Assembly: GCA_002315015.1 (NCBI GenBank)
Contig: DCEX01000029.1
Span: forward strand, 1-33,084
DNA: 33,084 nt
Reading direction: 5' to 3'
Source of the DNA: Faecalibacterium sp. UBA1819
GTDB taxonomy: Bacteria > Bacillota > Clostridia > Oscillospirales > Ruminococcaceae
The notes under the pieces: generated by a model
Told to the model about the DNA's origin: nothing
The model's input: only the letters and a program-made list of their open reading frames with translations
The model's database searches: none
Part shown: positions 15,119 to 22,143 of the stretch, one piece after another
Position numbering within the stretch: the first letter of the stretch is position 1
How the letters are laid out: every line of letters starts with the position of its first letter
Program-made: the position numbers and the translations under genes

Positions 15119-16570
15119 TTATTGCAGGTGGTTTTCCTTCAGCCATTCGCGCACAATGCGATGCTCGTCTAAGTAAATGGTCACACCGTCAATCACTTGA
15201 TAATCCTCGTGGCCTTTGCCGCACAATACCAGAACATCATCTTTCTTTAACAAGGAAAGCGCCTTGCGCACCGCCGTGCGCCGCTCCACCTCTACCAAAT
15301 ACGGCTTTCCGCCTTCCTTGAAATCTTTTTCCACGCTTTCTAAGATAGAAAAAGGGTTTTCCTTGCGGGGGTTATCCGAAGTGAGCACCGCAAAGTCTGC
15401 ATAGCGGCTGACAGCGTGTGCCATCGCCGGACGTTTTTTGGCATCGCGTTCTCCCGCACAGCCAAACAGTGCAATCAAACGCCCTTTGACAAAAGGAGCA
15501 ATGGCACTCAGCACTTTTTCAATGGCGTCACCTGTATGTGCAAAATCACACAGTACGGTAAAATCACCTGCATAAAGCACTTCGCAGCGGCCACGCACTC
15601 CGCGTGTTGCATGAAGTACCCGCACAATTTCGTGCCAAGGTGTTCCTAAAGCAGAAAGAACACAAGCCGCGGCCAATGCGTTATCCACCGAATAGGAACC
15701 CGGCATTGGGAACGCCAGCGATTCTTTATGAACGCCGCAAAGCATCTGAAAACGCGCCCCGCCCGCCGAAAGCTGAATCTCTTCGGCACGCACCTGTGCA
15801 TCCTCGTTCTGCACACCAAATGTCATCACCGGCTGACGATCTTGCAGTTCTTTCACCAAACGCGCACCATATGCGTCATCCAAATTCACAACAGCTTGCC
15901 GCGTTTGTTCAAACAGACTCTTTTTCGCTTGATAATAATGCTCAAAGTCGCCATGATAATCCAAGTGGTCTTGCGTCAAGTTGGTAAAAACGCCAACTTC
16001 AAACTCCAGCCCCCAAAGCCGCATTTGGTCTAAGGCTTGGCTGCTTGCTTCCATCACGGCGAAGTCACAACCCGCCGCTTCCATGCGCGAAAGCAAAGCG
16101 GCCATATCCCATGCTTCCGGCGTGGTGTACTTTGCGGGAACTTCCATGGTGTCAATCATGGTGTGGATCGTGCCGATCAACCCAACGCGGTGTCCCAGCT
16201 GCTGAAGCGCCTGCTGAATTAACGTTGTAACCGTTGTCTTTCCGTTCGTTCCCGTTACAGCAATTAAACGCAGCCGACGCGCAGGCCAGCCGAAAAAGTT
16301 TTGGCAAAGGATGGCATAGGCTTTTCTTCCGTTTTCCACCTGCACCTCACAGGGAAGCCCGAGCGGACGTTCCACCACAATGCACGAAGCCCCCATTTCA
16401 AGCGCTTTTTGTGCGTAATCATGGCCATCTGTTTGCCGTCCTTTGGCGCACACGAAAACAGCGCCCGGCCTCACTTTGCGGGAATCCTGCGTCACAACCG
16501 AAATCGGATCGCTGACATCCGGTAATGTTCCCGTGTAAGAAACCCCTTCAAATAATGCGGCTAAATCCAC
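15119..16570 (-). CDS. murE: UDP-MurNAc-tripeptide ligase MurE (meso-diaminopimelate type)
   Basis: A 483-residue Mur ligase that adds the third amino acid of the stem peptide. P-loop GTNGKTT is at 107-113; ATRGVRGRCE and HTGDAIEKVL are typical of the central and C-terminal domains. The specificity motif DNPR is at 399-402 (TSDNPRKENPF), the form found in enzymes that add meso-diaminopimelate rather than lysine, so the wall is inferred to be of the mDAP type. The start is GTG at 16570 with GAGGG 7 bases upstream. It follows the PBP gene after 17 bases, so it is very probably co-transcribed. Confidence 0.97.
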   Translation of the reverse strand: MDLAALFEGVSYTGTLPDVSDPISVVTQDSRKVRPGAVFVCAKGRQTDGHDYAQKALEMGASCIVVERPLGLPCEVQVENGRKAYAILCQNFFGWPARRLRLIAVTGTNGKTTVTTLIQQALQQLGHRVGLIGTIHTMIDTMEVPAKYTTPEAWDMAALLSRMEAAGCDFAVMEASSQALDQMRLWGLEFEVGVFTNLTQDHLDYHGDFEHYYQAKKSLFEQTRQAVVNLDDAYGARLVKELQDRQPVMTFGVQNEDAQVRAEEIQLSAGGARFQMLCGVHKESLAFPMPGSYSVDNALAAACVLSALGTPWHEIVRVLHATRGVRGRCEVLYAGDFTVLCDFAHTGDAIEKVLSAIAPFVKGRLIALFGCAGERDAKKRPAMAHAVSRYADFAVLTSDNPRKENPFSILESVEKDFKEGGKPYLVEVERRTAVRKALSLLKKDDVLVLCGKGHEDYQVIDGVTIYLDEHRIVREWLKENHLQ

Positions 16571-16587
16571 ATCAATCCCTCTTTTCG

Positions 16588-18921
16588 TCAGTCTCGCAGA
16601 CTTTTATCCTCAAACTCTACCTGAACCACAGAACCAATCGGCAGGCTTGTTCCCTCCGCGATATCCTGTGTAACGGAAAGCACATTCGCCTCATCTTTCA
16701 CAGAGCCGATTGCGGAAAGGTTGAGCTGAAGGCCGGCCAGCGTTTCCTGAACTTGGCCATAGGTCATGTTCAGCAAATTCGGAACCGTAACCGCTTGCGG
16801 CTGTGCCCCGGCATCGGTATACAAAATAATGGAAGAACCGCGCACCAGCTTTTGACCCGCCATCGGATACTGCGCCGTAACCGTCGTGCCGGAGCCAATC
16901 ACTTCACAGTCAAAGTCGCCCGCTTTGTTCATTTGAATCATGGCTTCGTCCACCAATTGGCCCGTCACATCCGGCAGCGCTACTTGAGCATATTCTGCTT
17001 CTTCCTCGTCGTACTCACACACAACCCCTAAGTAGGGCAAAATTTCACGCATGACTTTGCCGACATAGGGGCCGCAGATACGTCCGCCGAAGGTATTGCC
17101 GTCTTCGCGCTTGGGAGTATCCGCCACAATCAGCACGGCAACCTGCGGGTCATCTGCGGGTGCAAAGCCGAAAAAGGATGCAACGTAAGTCTGGTTTGCG
17201 TCGTCGCCTTGAATGCTCTGGTCCTTCTGGCTCGTACCGGACTTACCGCCCACGCGGTATCCGGCTACATAGGCGTTGTTGCCGTGTCCTGTGGCAACGC
17301 TTTCCTCCAGCATCAGCGCAATGGTTTTGCTGACATCAGCGCTGACCACTTGGCGCTTGACCTGTTTTTCCGTCTGCTGAATCACATTGCCGTCGGCATC
17401 CAACACTTGGTCAACAACATACGGCACCAGCAGCTCGCCGCCATTGATGGCAGCAGTCGCCGCGGTAAGCATAGCAATCGGTGTAACTGCGGTACTCTGT
17501 CCAAACGCAGCACTGGAAAGCTCTGTAATGCCCATTTTTTCCAAGGGAATGGTTTGGCTTTGGGCTTCGTCGTCCATATCAATGCCGGTTTTCTCGTTGA
17601 AGCCAAACGCATTCAGATAGTTGCAGAACACCTCTGCCCCAATCTGTTGACCCAGCTGCACGAAATACGGGTTGCAGGAGTAGTTTAAGCCATTATAGAA
17701 ATCAAGCGAGGTAATGCCCTTTTGCACGTGCTGACCGGCACAGCCGATGGTGCGGTCGGCCACTTCAATTTTTCCGGTGCATCCAAACGTGGTTGCAGTT
17801 GTCGCTTTTCCCGAGTCGAGCGCTGCCGAAGCCGTAATTGTTTTAAACACAGAACCCGGATAATAAATATCGGAAACTGCCTTGTTGCGGCGCTGAGCCC
17901 ACAGCGCGGTGTCATACGCATCTTGACGCTGCTGCTCGTCGGCAATCGCATTGATTTGTGCCAGTACCTGCTCGCTGACAATGGTGTTCGGGTCGTTCAA
18001 ATCGTAATCCGGCTTTGTGGTCATGCCCAAAATCGCGCCGGTTTTGGCGTCCATGACAATGCCCACGGCACGTTCCTGGACATTGTTCAGCTCCACCATC
18101 GTCTCCACTTGTTTTTCCAAAATGCTTTGGATCGTCTGGTCAATCGTCAGCACCAGGCTGCCGCCGCTGATAGCGTCATACTGCACCTCGTACTCGGTTT
18201 GAGCCAAATCATCGCCCCAAGCATTTTGCGGAACCACCACACGTCCCGGGGTTCCCTTCAACACCTCATTGTAATAGCGCTCAATGCCGTTGACGCCGTC
18301 GCCGTCGGCATTCACATATCCAATGACAGTAGAAGCGAAATTATTATAAGGGTAGTAGCGTTTGGTGTCCTGCACCAAGGTGATGCCCTTAATCTTCTTA
18401 GGTTTATTTTCCTCTTGGCCGTTATATTCTTCAATCCACTGTGTAATGGCGTCAGCCACAGGCTTTTCAATTTTGCGTTTGATTACCTGATAAACGCTGT
18501 ATTCCCCGTTTTCCCGCTTGGCTACCAGCTTATCATAAATCGTTTGCTGATCCATCTCCAAAAGCTCTGCCAGCTTTTGAGCCACAACATTGACATCTGT
18601 TTTTGCTGTGTTCATATCAAACGGAGAAACTACCACTGTCCACACCGTCGCGCTTTGCGCCAGCAGCTTCATGTTTTTATCGTAGATATTGCCGCGGCTG
18701 GGCGTGATAATCTCATCGGCTGTTTGCTGTGCTTCCGCCTTGGCACGGTTGGTTTTACCGTCCACAATTTGATAGCGATACAGCATAAAAATCAGCACAG
18801 AAAAAAATGCAATCAAAATTCCGGCAACGCTCCACAGACGGACGCGCATATTGCGCGAAACAGCGTTGCCCGTTTTCACATCGTCCGTATTCGGCTTTTC
18901 ACGTTCAAAAGATCCCGCCAT
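16588..18921 (-). CDS. pbpB: Class B penicillin-binding protein with two PASTA domains (PBP2B/SpoVD type)
   Basis: A 777-residue septal transpeptidase that cross-links new peptidoglycan with FtsW. One membrane helix lies near residues 30-48, then the PBP dimerisation domain (TPSRGNIYD region), then the transpeptidase domain with SVFK (catalytic Ser357), SCN (415-417) and KSGT (560-563). Two PASTA repeats follow, about 647-706 and 711-772. Both division PBP2B and sporulation SpoVD have this layout; the single copy in the dcw cluster favours a vegetative role, possibly both. The ATG at 18921 has AAAGGAG upstream and is preferred over the in-frame start 63 bases earlier, which falls next to the attenuator-like hairpin. 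Confidence 0.95.
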   Translation of the reverse strand: MAGSFEREKPNTDDVKTGNAVSRNMRVRLWSVAGILIAFFSVLIFMLYRYQIVDGKTNRAKAEAQQTADEIITPSRGNIYDKNMKLLAQSATVWTVVVSPFDMNTAKTDVNVVAQKLAELLEMDQQTIYDKLVAKRENGEYSVYQVIKRKIEKPVADAITQWIEEYNGQEENKPKKIKGITLVQDTKRYYPYNNFASTVIGYVNADGDGVNGIERYYNEVLKGTPGRVVVPQNAWGDDLAQTEYEVQYDAISGGSLVLTIDQTIQSILEKQVETMVELNNVQERAVGIVMDAKTGAILGMTTKPDYDLNDPNTIVSEQVLAQINAIADEQQRQDAYDTALWAQRRNKAVSDIYYPGSVFKTITASAALDSGKATTATTFGCTGKIEVADRTIGCAGQHVQKGITSLDFYNGLNYSCNPYFVQLGQQIGAEVFCNYLNAFGFNEKTGIDMDDEAQSQTIPLEKMGITELSSAAFGQSTAVTPIAMLTAATAAINGGELLVPYVVDQVLDADGNVIQQTEKQVKRQVVSADVSKTIALMLEESVATGHGNNAYVAGYRVGGKSGTSQKDQSIQGDDANQTYVASFFGFAPADDPQVAVLIVADTPKREDGNTFGGRICGPYVGKVMREILPYLGVVCEYDEEEAEYAQVALPDVTGQLVDEAMIQMNKAGDFDCEVIGSGTTVTAQYPMAGQKLVRGSSIILYTDAGAQPQAVTVPNLLNMTYGQVQETLAGLQLNLSAIGSVKDEANVLSVTQDIAEGTSLPIGSVVQVEFEDKSLRD

Positions 18922-18952
18922 AAAAAACTCCTTTATCAGCGCATACACTGAA

Positions 18953-19012
18953 GTAAAAAAAGAAAAATCACCGCGCTTGCGCACCGTTCACCACGGGTCG
19001 AAAGGCGGTGAT
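18953..19012 (-). terminator. Attenuator-like hairpin with U-tract between ftsL and pbpB
   Basis: On the minus strand ATCACCGC (19005-19012) pairs perfectly with GCGGTGAT (18967-18974), and a T tract (TTTTTCTTTTTTT) follows directly. The 30-base loop can form an inner hairpin (ACC-C-GT / ACGGT with a bulged C). The loop also holds a second GGTGA, so the 5' arm TCACC could pair alternatively with it. The element lies inside the operon, 30 bases before the pbpB start, so it is predicted to be a partial terminator or a regulated attenuator. Confidence 0.7.
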
Positions 19013-19025
19013 AAAAGTTATGAGA

Positions 19026-19523
19026 TCAACCCTTAAAATATTCCGCAACCGCGCTTGCCATGTCCGAAATCCACTGTGTTACACGGCTGAAACCGGTTTT
19101 GCTTCTTGTCACAGTGTCTTGATCGTCCTGTGCCACATACGACACTTGGCCGCGCTCCATTTTCACCAGTCCAAGCTGGTTTTGCGCATATTCCTCAATC
19201 TCTGTAATGTTTGCCTTCATGGCAAGCTCATTGTTTAAGTAATCGTACTCACTTTGAAGCTCCGTGAGCTCGTCCTTCTGCACTTGAATATCTCCCATCA
19301 GCATGGTTGCTGTGGCTTGAGACACCAGCACCGAAACCACCAAGCTCAGAACAAATGTCACCGTGGCCACGCCCTTTACCATACGCATGTCCACCGCAAA
19401 CCGTCCAAACAGCTTCTTTTTCTTTTTGGTATTGCTCTTTACCACTTTTAGCGGGGTACTGCGCCGCTCCTCGCGCGGTGCAAATACCTCTAAGTCATAA
19501 TCCAACGCCGCTTGTTCGTGCAT
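19026..19523 (-). CDS. ftsL: FtsL-like septum formation protein
   Basis: A 165-residue bitopic protein with basic cytoplasmic N-terminus (KKKKK near residues 32-36), one membrane helix (about 49-70, VKGVATVTFVLSLVVSVLVS) and an extracytoplasmic coiled coil (about 76-115) ending in EEYAQNQLGLVKMERGQVSY, the motif usual in FtsL/DivIC. FtsL joins FtsQ and DivIC in activating septal wall synthesis. The ATG at 19523 has GGGAGGTGAT 7-9 bases upstream. FtsL is weakly conserved; the call relies on topology, motif and its position between rsmH and the PBP gene. Confidence 0.85.
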   Translation of the reverse strand: MHEQAALDYDLEVFAPREERRSTPLKVVKSNTKKKKKLFGRFAVDMRMVKGVATVTFVLSLVVSVLVSQATATMLMGDIQVQKDELTELQSEYDYLNNELAMKANITEIEEYAQNQLGLVKMERGQVSYVAQDDQDTVTRSKTGFSRVTQWISDMASAVAEYFKG

Positions 19524-19611
19524 TGGAATCACCTCCCTTTGTGCAAAACACCCCATGGGGCAAAACGAAACGCCGCGCCGACCTCCTTGGCCAGCCACTC
19601 CATATCAAACC

Positions 19612-20535
19612 TTAAATCTTTTCTATGATCCTCAATTTTGCACTGCGGGCGCGTCGATTTTCTTCGTTTTCTTCTTTTCCTGCCTCAATCGGCTTTTTGG
19701 TAATCAATTTTGCTTTTGCCTTTCCGCCGCATACGCATACAGGAAACTCAGGCGGGCAAGTACAAGCCGTTGCCCACTCGCGAAAACGCTGCTTGACAAG
19801 CCTGTCCTCTAACGAGTGAAACGTAATGATGCAAAATCTCCCTCCAGGATTCAACATTGAGAAAATTGCATCCATTCCCTCGCTGAGCGCATCCAGCTCG
19901 CCGTTCACAGCAATCCTCAACGCTTGAAACGTTCTTCTTGCGGGGTTTTTATCTTTTCTTCTAACAGCGGGCGGAACAGCGCTTGCCACCGCCTGCGCCA
20001 GCTGTGCCGTTGTTTCAAACGGCTGTGTATTTCTTTGTGCAACAATCTTGCCGGCAATCTGCCAAGCATAGGGTTCTTCGCCGTATTCGCGCAAAATCTT
20101 CGCCAATTCCTCACGGCTGCAAGCGGCCAAAAGGTCTGCCGCAGTCGGCCCCTGCTGGCTCATGCGCATATCCAGCGGCGCGTCTCCTAAATAGGAAAAG
20201 CCTCGGGAACGCTCGTCCAGCTGGTGGGAAGAAACGCCCAAATCCAGCAAAGCACCGTCTAAGCCTTCTACGCCCAGCTCACGCAATACCACGTCGGCCT
20301 TGCGAAAGTTGCTGTGAACCACCTGTGCAGGAAGCCCCGCCAGGCGTTCCTTTGCCACTTCTATCGCGTCAGGGTCTTGGTCAAAGCTAAACAGCTTGCC
20401 CGTTGTCAAACGGCGTGCAATTTCACAAGAATGCCCGGCACCTCCGGTTGTTCCGTCCATATAGATCCCGTCCGGCCGAATGGCAAGCCCCTGCAAGCAT
20501 TCTTCCAGAAGCACCGAGATATGGTGAAACTGCAT
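19612..20535 (-). CDS. rsmH: 16S rRNA (cytosine-1402-N4) methyltransferase RsmH/MraW
   Basis: A 307-residue SAM-dependent methyltransferase acting on C1402 in the ribosomal decoding centre. The SAM-binding motif DGTTGGAGHS is at 27-36; LFSFDQDPDA, LLDLGVSSHQLDERSRGFSY and RIAVNGEL are family hallmarks. The ATG at 20535 starts 4 bases after the mraZ stop; the GGGG in the last mraZ codons is the only ribosome site, implying translational coupling. Confidence 0.98.
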   Translation of the reverse strand: MQFHHISVLLEECLQGLAIRPDGIYMDGTTGGAGHSCEIARRLTTGKLFSFDQDPDAIEVAKERLAGLPAQVVHSNFRKADVVLRELGVEGLDGALLDLGVSSHQLDERSRGFSYLGDAPLDMRMSQQGPTAADLLAACSREELAKILREYGEEPYAWQIAGKIVAQRNTQPFETTAQLAQAVASAVPPAVRRKDKNPARRTFQALRIAVNGELDALSEGMDAIFSMLNPGGRFCIITFHSLEDRLVKQRFREWATACTCPPEFPVCVCGGKAKAKLITKKPIEAGKEENEENRRARSAKLRIIEKI

Positions 20536-20539
20536 TGCG

Positions 20540-20959
20540 TTAGAACCCCATTTCTTTCATCGCCTGCGCAATCGCATCGCTGTCCAGGCTTTCGTTCATC
20601 TTCTTCCAAGCATCGGTATCCCAAATTTCTGCATGGGAACCAACACCAATTACTGTTACATCCTTTTTTAAGCAGGCATGGGCACGCAAAGCCGCCGTCA
20701 GCAAAATTCGCCCCTGCTTGTCCGGCTGAACCTCAGCTGCCGAAGCATATAAAAAACGCTGCACGGCGCTGGACTGCACGACGCTCTTTTCCGCCAGCAT
20801 CTGCGCCATACGCTGCCACTCATCCTGCGAGAAAGCAACCAAACACTGGTCAAGCCAGCGCGTGACAATAAACTGTGCGCCCATTTCCTCACGAAACTTC
20901 GCGGGAAAATTCATGCGCCCTTTTTCATCAATGGTGTATTGGTATTCTCCGATGAGCAC
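20540..20959 (-). CDS. mraZ: Transcriptional regulator MraZ
   Basis: A 139-residue protein with two SpoVT/AbrB-like half-domains: LIGEYQYTIDEKGRMNFPAKFRE split here as IGEYQYTIDEKGR and MNFPAKFRE (residues 3-24), and EVQPDKQGRILL in the second. MraZ forms a ring that binds GTGGG-type direct repeats before its own gene and controls the dcw operon, often as repressor. The start is GTG at 20959; AGGTG lies about 9 bases upstream. It is the first gene of the operon, with three boxes 95-124 bases before its start. Confidence 0.97.
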   Translation of the reverse strand: MLIGEYQYTIDEKGRMNFPAKFREEMGAQFIVTRWLDQCLVAFSQDEWQRMAQMLAEKSVVQSSAVQRFLYASAAEVQPDKQGRILLTAALRAHACLKKDVTVIGVGSHAEIWDTDAWKKMNESLDSDAIAQAMKEMGF

Positions 20960-21053
20960 CCGAACACACCTGCTTTCTCATGCAAAACATTCCAACAACT
21001 GTAAAGCCAACACGCTTTACACCAAGTCGGAAACCCTTGTGCGAAGGACATTT

Positions 21054-21083
21054 CTACCCACTTAGCCCCACAATCCCCCACTT
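21054..21083 (-). promoter_or_regulatory. Three tandem MraZ boxes (operator)
   Basis: Minus strand, three contiguous 10-mers: AAGTGGGGGA (21074-21083), TTGTGGGGCT (21064-21073), AAGTGGGTAG (21054-21063). The shared core GTGGG recurs every 10 bases, as in MraZ operators. They begin about 11 bases after the -10 element, so they sit in the initially transcribed region, where a bound MraZ ring would block elongation or promoter escape. Confidence 0.85.
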
Positions 21084-21093
21084 GGTACCTCTT

Positions 21094-21122
21094 ATTATAA
21101 TGTTCCATCCTATAAAAAGCAA
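21094..21122 (-). promoter_or_regulatory. Promoter of the mraZ/dcw operon
   Basis: Minus strand: -35 TTGCTT (21117-21122), 17-base spacer, -10 TATAAT (21094-21099). The predicted transcript start is near 21087, giving a leader of about 128 bases before the mraZ GTG. Confidence 0.85.
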
Positions 21123-21128
21123 CCTCTT

Positions 21129-21168
21129 TTTCACAAAATGTTACATTCGGAAAAAAGTTTCACAAAAT
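21129..21168 (-). repeat. Direct repeat tttcacaaaat upstream of the mraZ promoter
   Basis: Two perfect 11-base copies, 21129-21139 and 21158-21168, with a 29-base period (close to three helical turns), placed directly upstream of the -35. The 9-mer tttcacaaa also forms half of the inverted repeat before the divIVA-like gene. A binding site for an upstream-acting regulator is possible; this is inference. Confidence 0.4.
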
Positions 21169-21243
21169 ATACAGGATGTTTTTTCCATTTGTTTTTCAGA
21201 GATCTTTTGCGCAGCCAATCGGCGCAGCAAATGGGCATGTTTT

Positions 21244-21354
21244 TTAATCTTCGTTTTCTTCGCTCTGCTCTTTGGATTCTGTCGGCACATCCTCATAAAG
21301 AAGATCGAATGCATTTTTTAAATTTTCAAAAAAGGACAACATTTTCTCCGTCAT
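21244..21354 (-). CDS. Predicted 36-residue acidic protein of unknown function
   Basis: A short reading frame with ATG at 21354, preceded by AGGAGTG 8 bases upstream, and TAA at 21244. The product starts MTEKMLSFFENLKNAFDLLY and ends in a strongly acidic stretch (EDVPTESKEQSEENED). An amphipathic N-terminal helix (SFFENLKNAFDLLY) is likely; there is no signal peptide or full membrane helix. It is on the same strand as mraZ, 122 bases upstream of the mraZ -35. The good ribosome site and the non-random composition support translation; I recognise no family. A weak TATACA-type -10 near 21436 is the only promoter hint. Confidence 0.5.
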   Translation of the reverse strand: MTEKMLSFFENLKNAFDLLYEDVPTESKEQSEENED

Positions 21355-21644
21355 GCAACTCACTCCTATTATTTTTTTGTTTCACGGCCTTGAACTTTTT
21401 ACAAACTTTGCTCAGCAAAAAGATTGTATACCCATATAACGCGCGAAACCTGTTGATTGTTGCATGTTTTTTCTATTTGTCATTCTTTTGTCTTTATTTG
21501 ATTATTTTTTCTTAAGAAAATACTGTCTGGTATTTTTTGCAGCTCTCATCCCAACGCATCGTCTTTCCTTTTGAGTGATACAGCGCCGCTCTGACAAACA
21601 GCCGCCAAGAAAAGAGCCGCAGCCCGTCTGCCACAAAAGAAAAG
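21355..21644. other. Intergenic region, AT-rich, no supported gene
   Basis: Holds a perfect 14-bp palindrome ttttcttaagaaaa (21507-21520) and the small palindrome tttgctcagcaaa near 21409. A 15-codon reading frame (21512-21559, minus) follows AAAGGAAAG but is too short to call. Nothing else is recognised. Confidence 0.5.
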
Positions 21645-21679
21645 AAAAAGCGGACTCTCTTTTCAGAGAATCCGCTTTT
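21645..21679 (-). terminator. Terminator of the tRNA operon
   Basis: Inverted repeat aaaagcgga...ctct / agag...tccgctttt, followed on the minus strand by CTTTTTCTTTTCTTTTG. It lies 15 bases downstream of tRNA-Gln and ends the Arg-His-Gln unit. Confidence 0.88.
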
Positions 21680-21693
21680 CGCAGTTGCCTGCT

Positions 21694-21769
21694 TGGTTGG
21701 GCTAGATGGATTCGAACCATCGGAATGACGGAGTCAAAGTCCGTTGCCTTACCACTTGGCGATAGCCCA
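21694..21769 (-). tRNA. tRNA-Gln (TTG anticodon)
   Basis: Minus strand: acceptor TGGGCTA/TAGCCCA, discriminator A, encoded CCA. The anticodon arm ACGGA-CTTTGAC-TCCGT gives TTG. The U1-A72 pair is a known glutamine identity feature. 76 nt. Last gene of the three-tRNA operon. Confidence 0.97.
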
Positions 21770-21776
21770 GCATATA

Positions 21777-21806
21777 AAAACGGCAAACCGCAAGATTTGC
21801 CGTTTT
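21777..21806 (-). terminator. Hairpin with T run between tRNA-His and tRNA-Gln
   Basis: Perfect 11-bp stem aaaacggcaaa (21777-21787)/tttgccgtttt (21796-21806) with an 8-base loop, followed on the minus strand by TTTTTATAT. It would work as a partial terminator inside the operon, reducing tRNA-Gln relative to Arg and His, or act as a processing signal. Confidence 0.75.
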
Positions 21807-21811
21807 CTTTA

Positions 21812-21887
21812 TGGGGTGGGAGATGGGACTCGAACCCACGACAACCAGAACCACAATCTGGCGCTCTACCACTGAACTACACCCACC
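21812..21887 (-). tRNA. tRNA-His (GTG anticodon)
   Basis: Anticodon arm CCAGA-TTGTGGT-TCTGG gives GTG. The encoded G at -1 (21887) faces discriminator C, the hallmark of tRNA-His; CCA is encoded. The acceptor strands GTGGGTG and CTCCCAC leave a T-T mismatch at pair 6-67, which is unusual. Confidence 0.95.
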
Positions 21888-21893
21888 ATAAAA

Positions 21894-21970
<77 letters not shown>

Positions 21971-21999
21971 ATATGAGCCTCTCGGAACACTGCTTGTTT

Positions 22000-22028
22000 A
22001 TTATAGCCTAGTTTTCAGGATTTGTCAA
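22000..22028 (-). promoter_or_regulatory. Consensus promoter of the tRNA Arg-His-Gln operon
   Basis: Minus strand: -35 TTGACA (22023-22028), 17-base spacer, -10 TATAAT (22000-22005). Both hexamers match the sigma-A consensus. The flanks (GTG before, AAT after the -35; GC before and AAACAAG after the -10) match the tRNA-Leu promoter at 57-85. Confidence 0.93.
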
Positions 22029-22063
22029 CACCTTTTTTGAAAAAAATTATTTTTTCTTTTGAT

Positions 22064-22093
22064 TTGACACTATCCGCCCTCATGCGCTATCAT
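22064..22093 (+). promoter_or_regulatory. Promoter of the Wzy-like gene
   Basis: Plus strand: -35 TTGACA (22064-22069), 18-base spacer, -10 TATCAT (22088-22093), about 50 bases before the start codon. It is back to back with the tRNA operon promoter. Confidence 0.65.
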
Positions 22094-22143
22094 TAGCTTG
22101 TTTCCAATACGGCCTATTTTTGTTGAAAGGAAGGTTTCCTTTT

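Noticed and set aside
17722..18951. 409-codon plus-strand open frame opposite the PBP gene
   Set aside because: Antisense shadow of a gene with clear catalytic motifs.
21512..21559. 15-codon frame after AAAGGAAAG, considered as a leader peptide
   Set aside because: Too short and without associated attenuator or codon pattern; could arise by chance.
21502..21786. 94-codon minus-strand frame overlapping tRNA-Gln
   Set aside because: It runs through the tRNA and its terminator and has no independent support.
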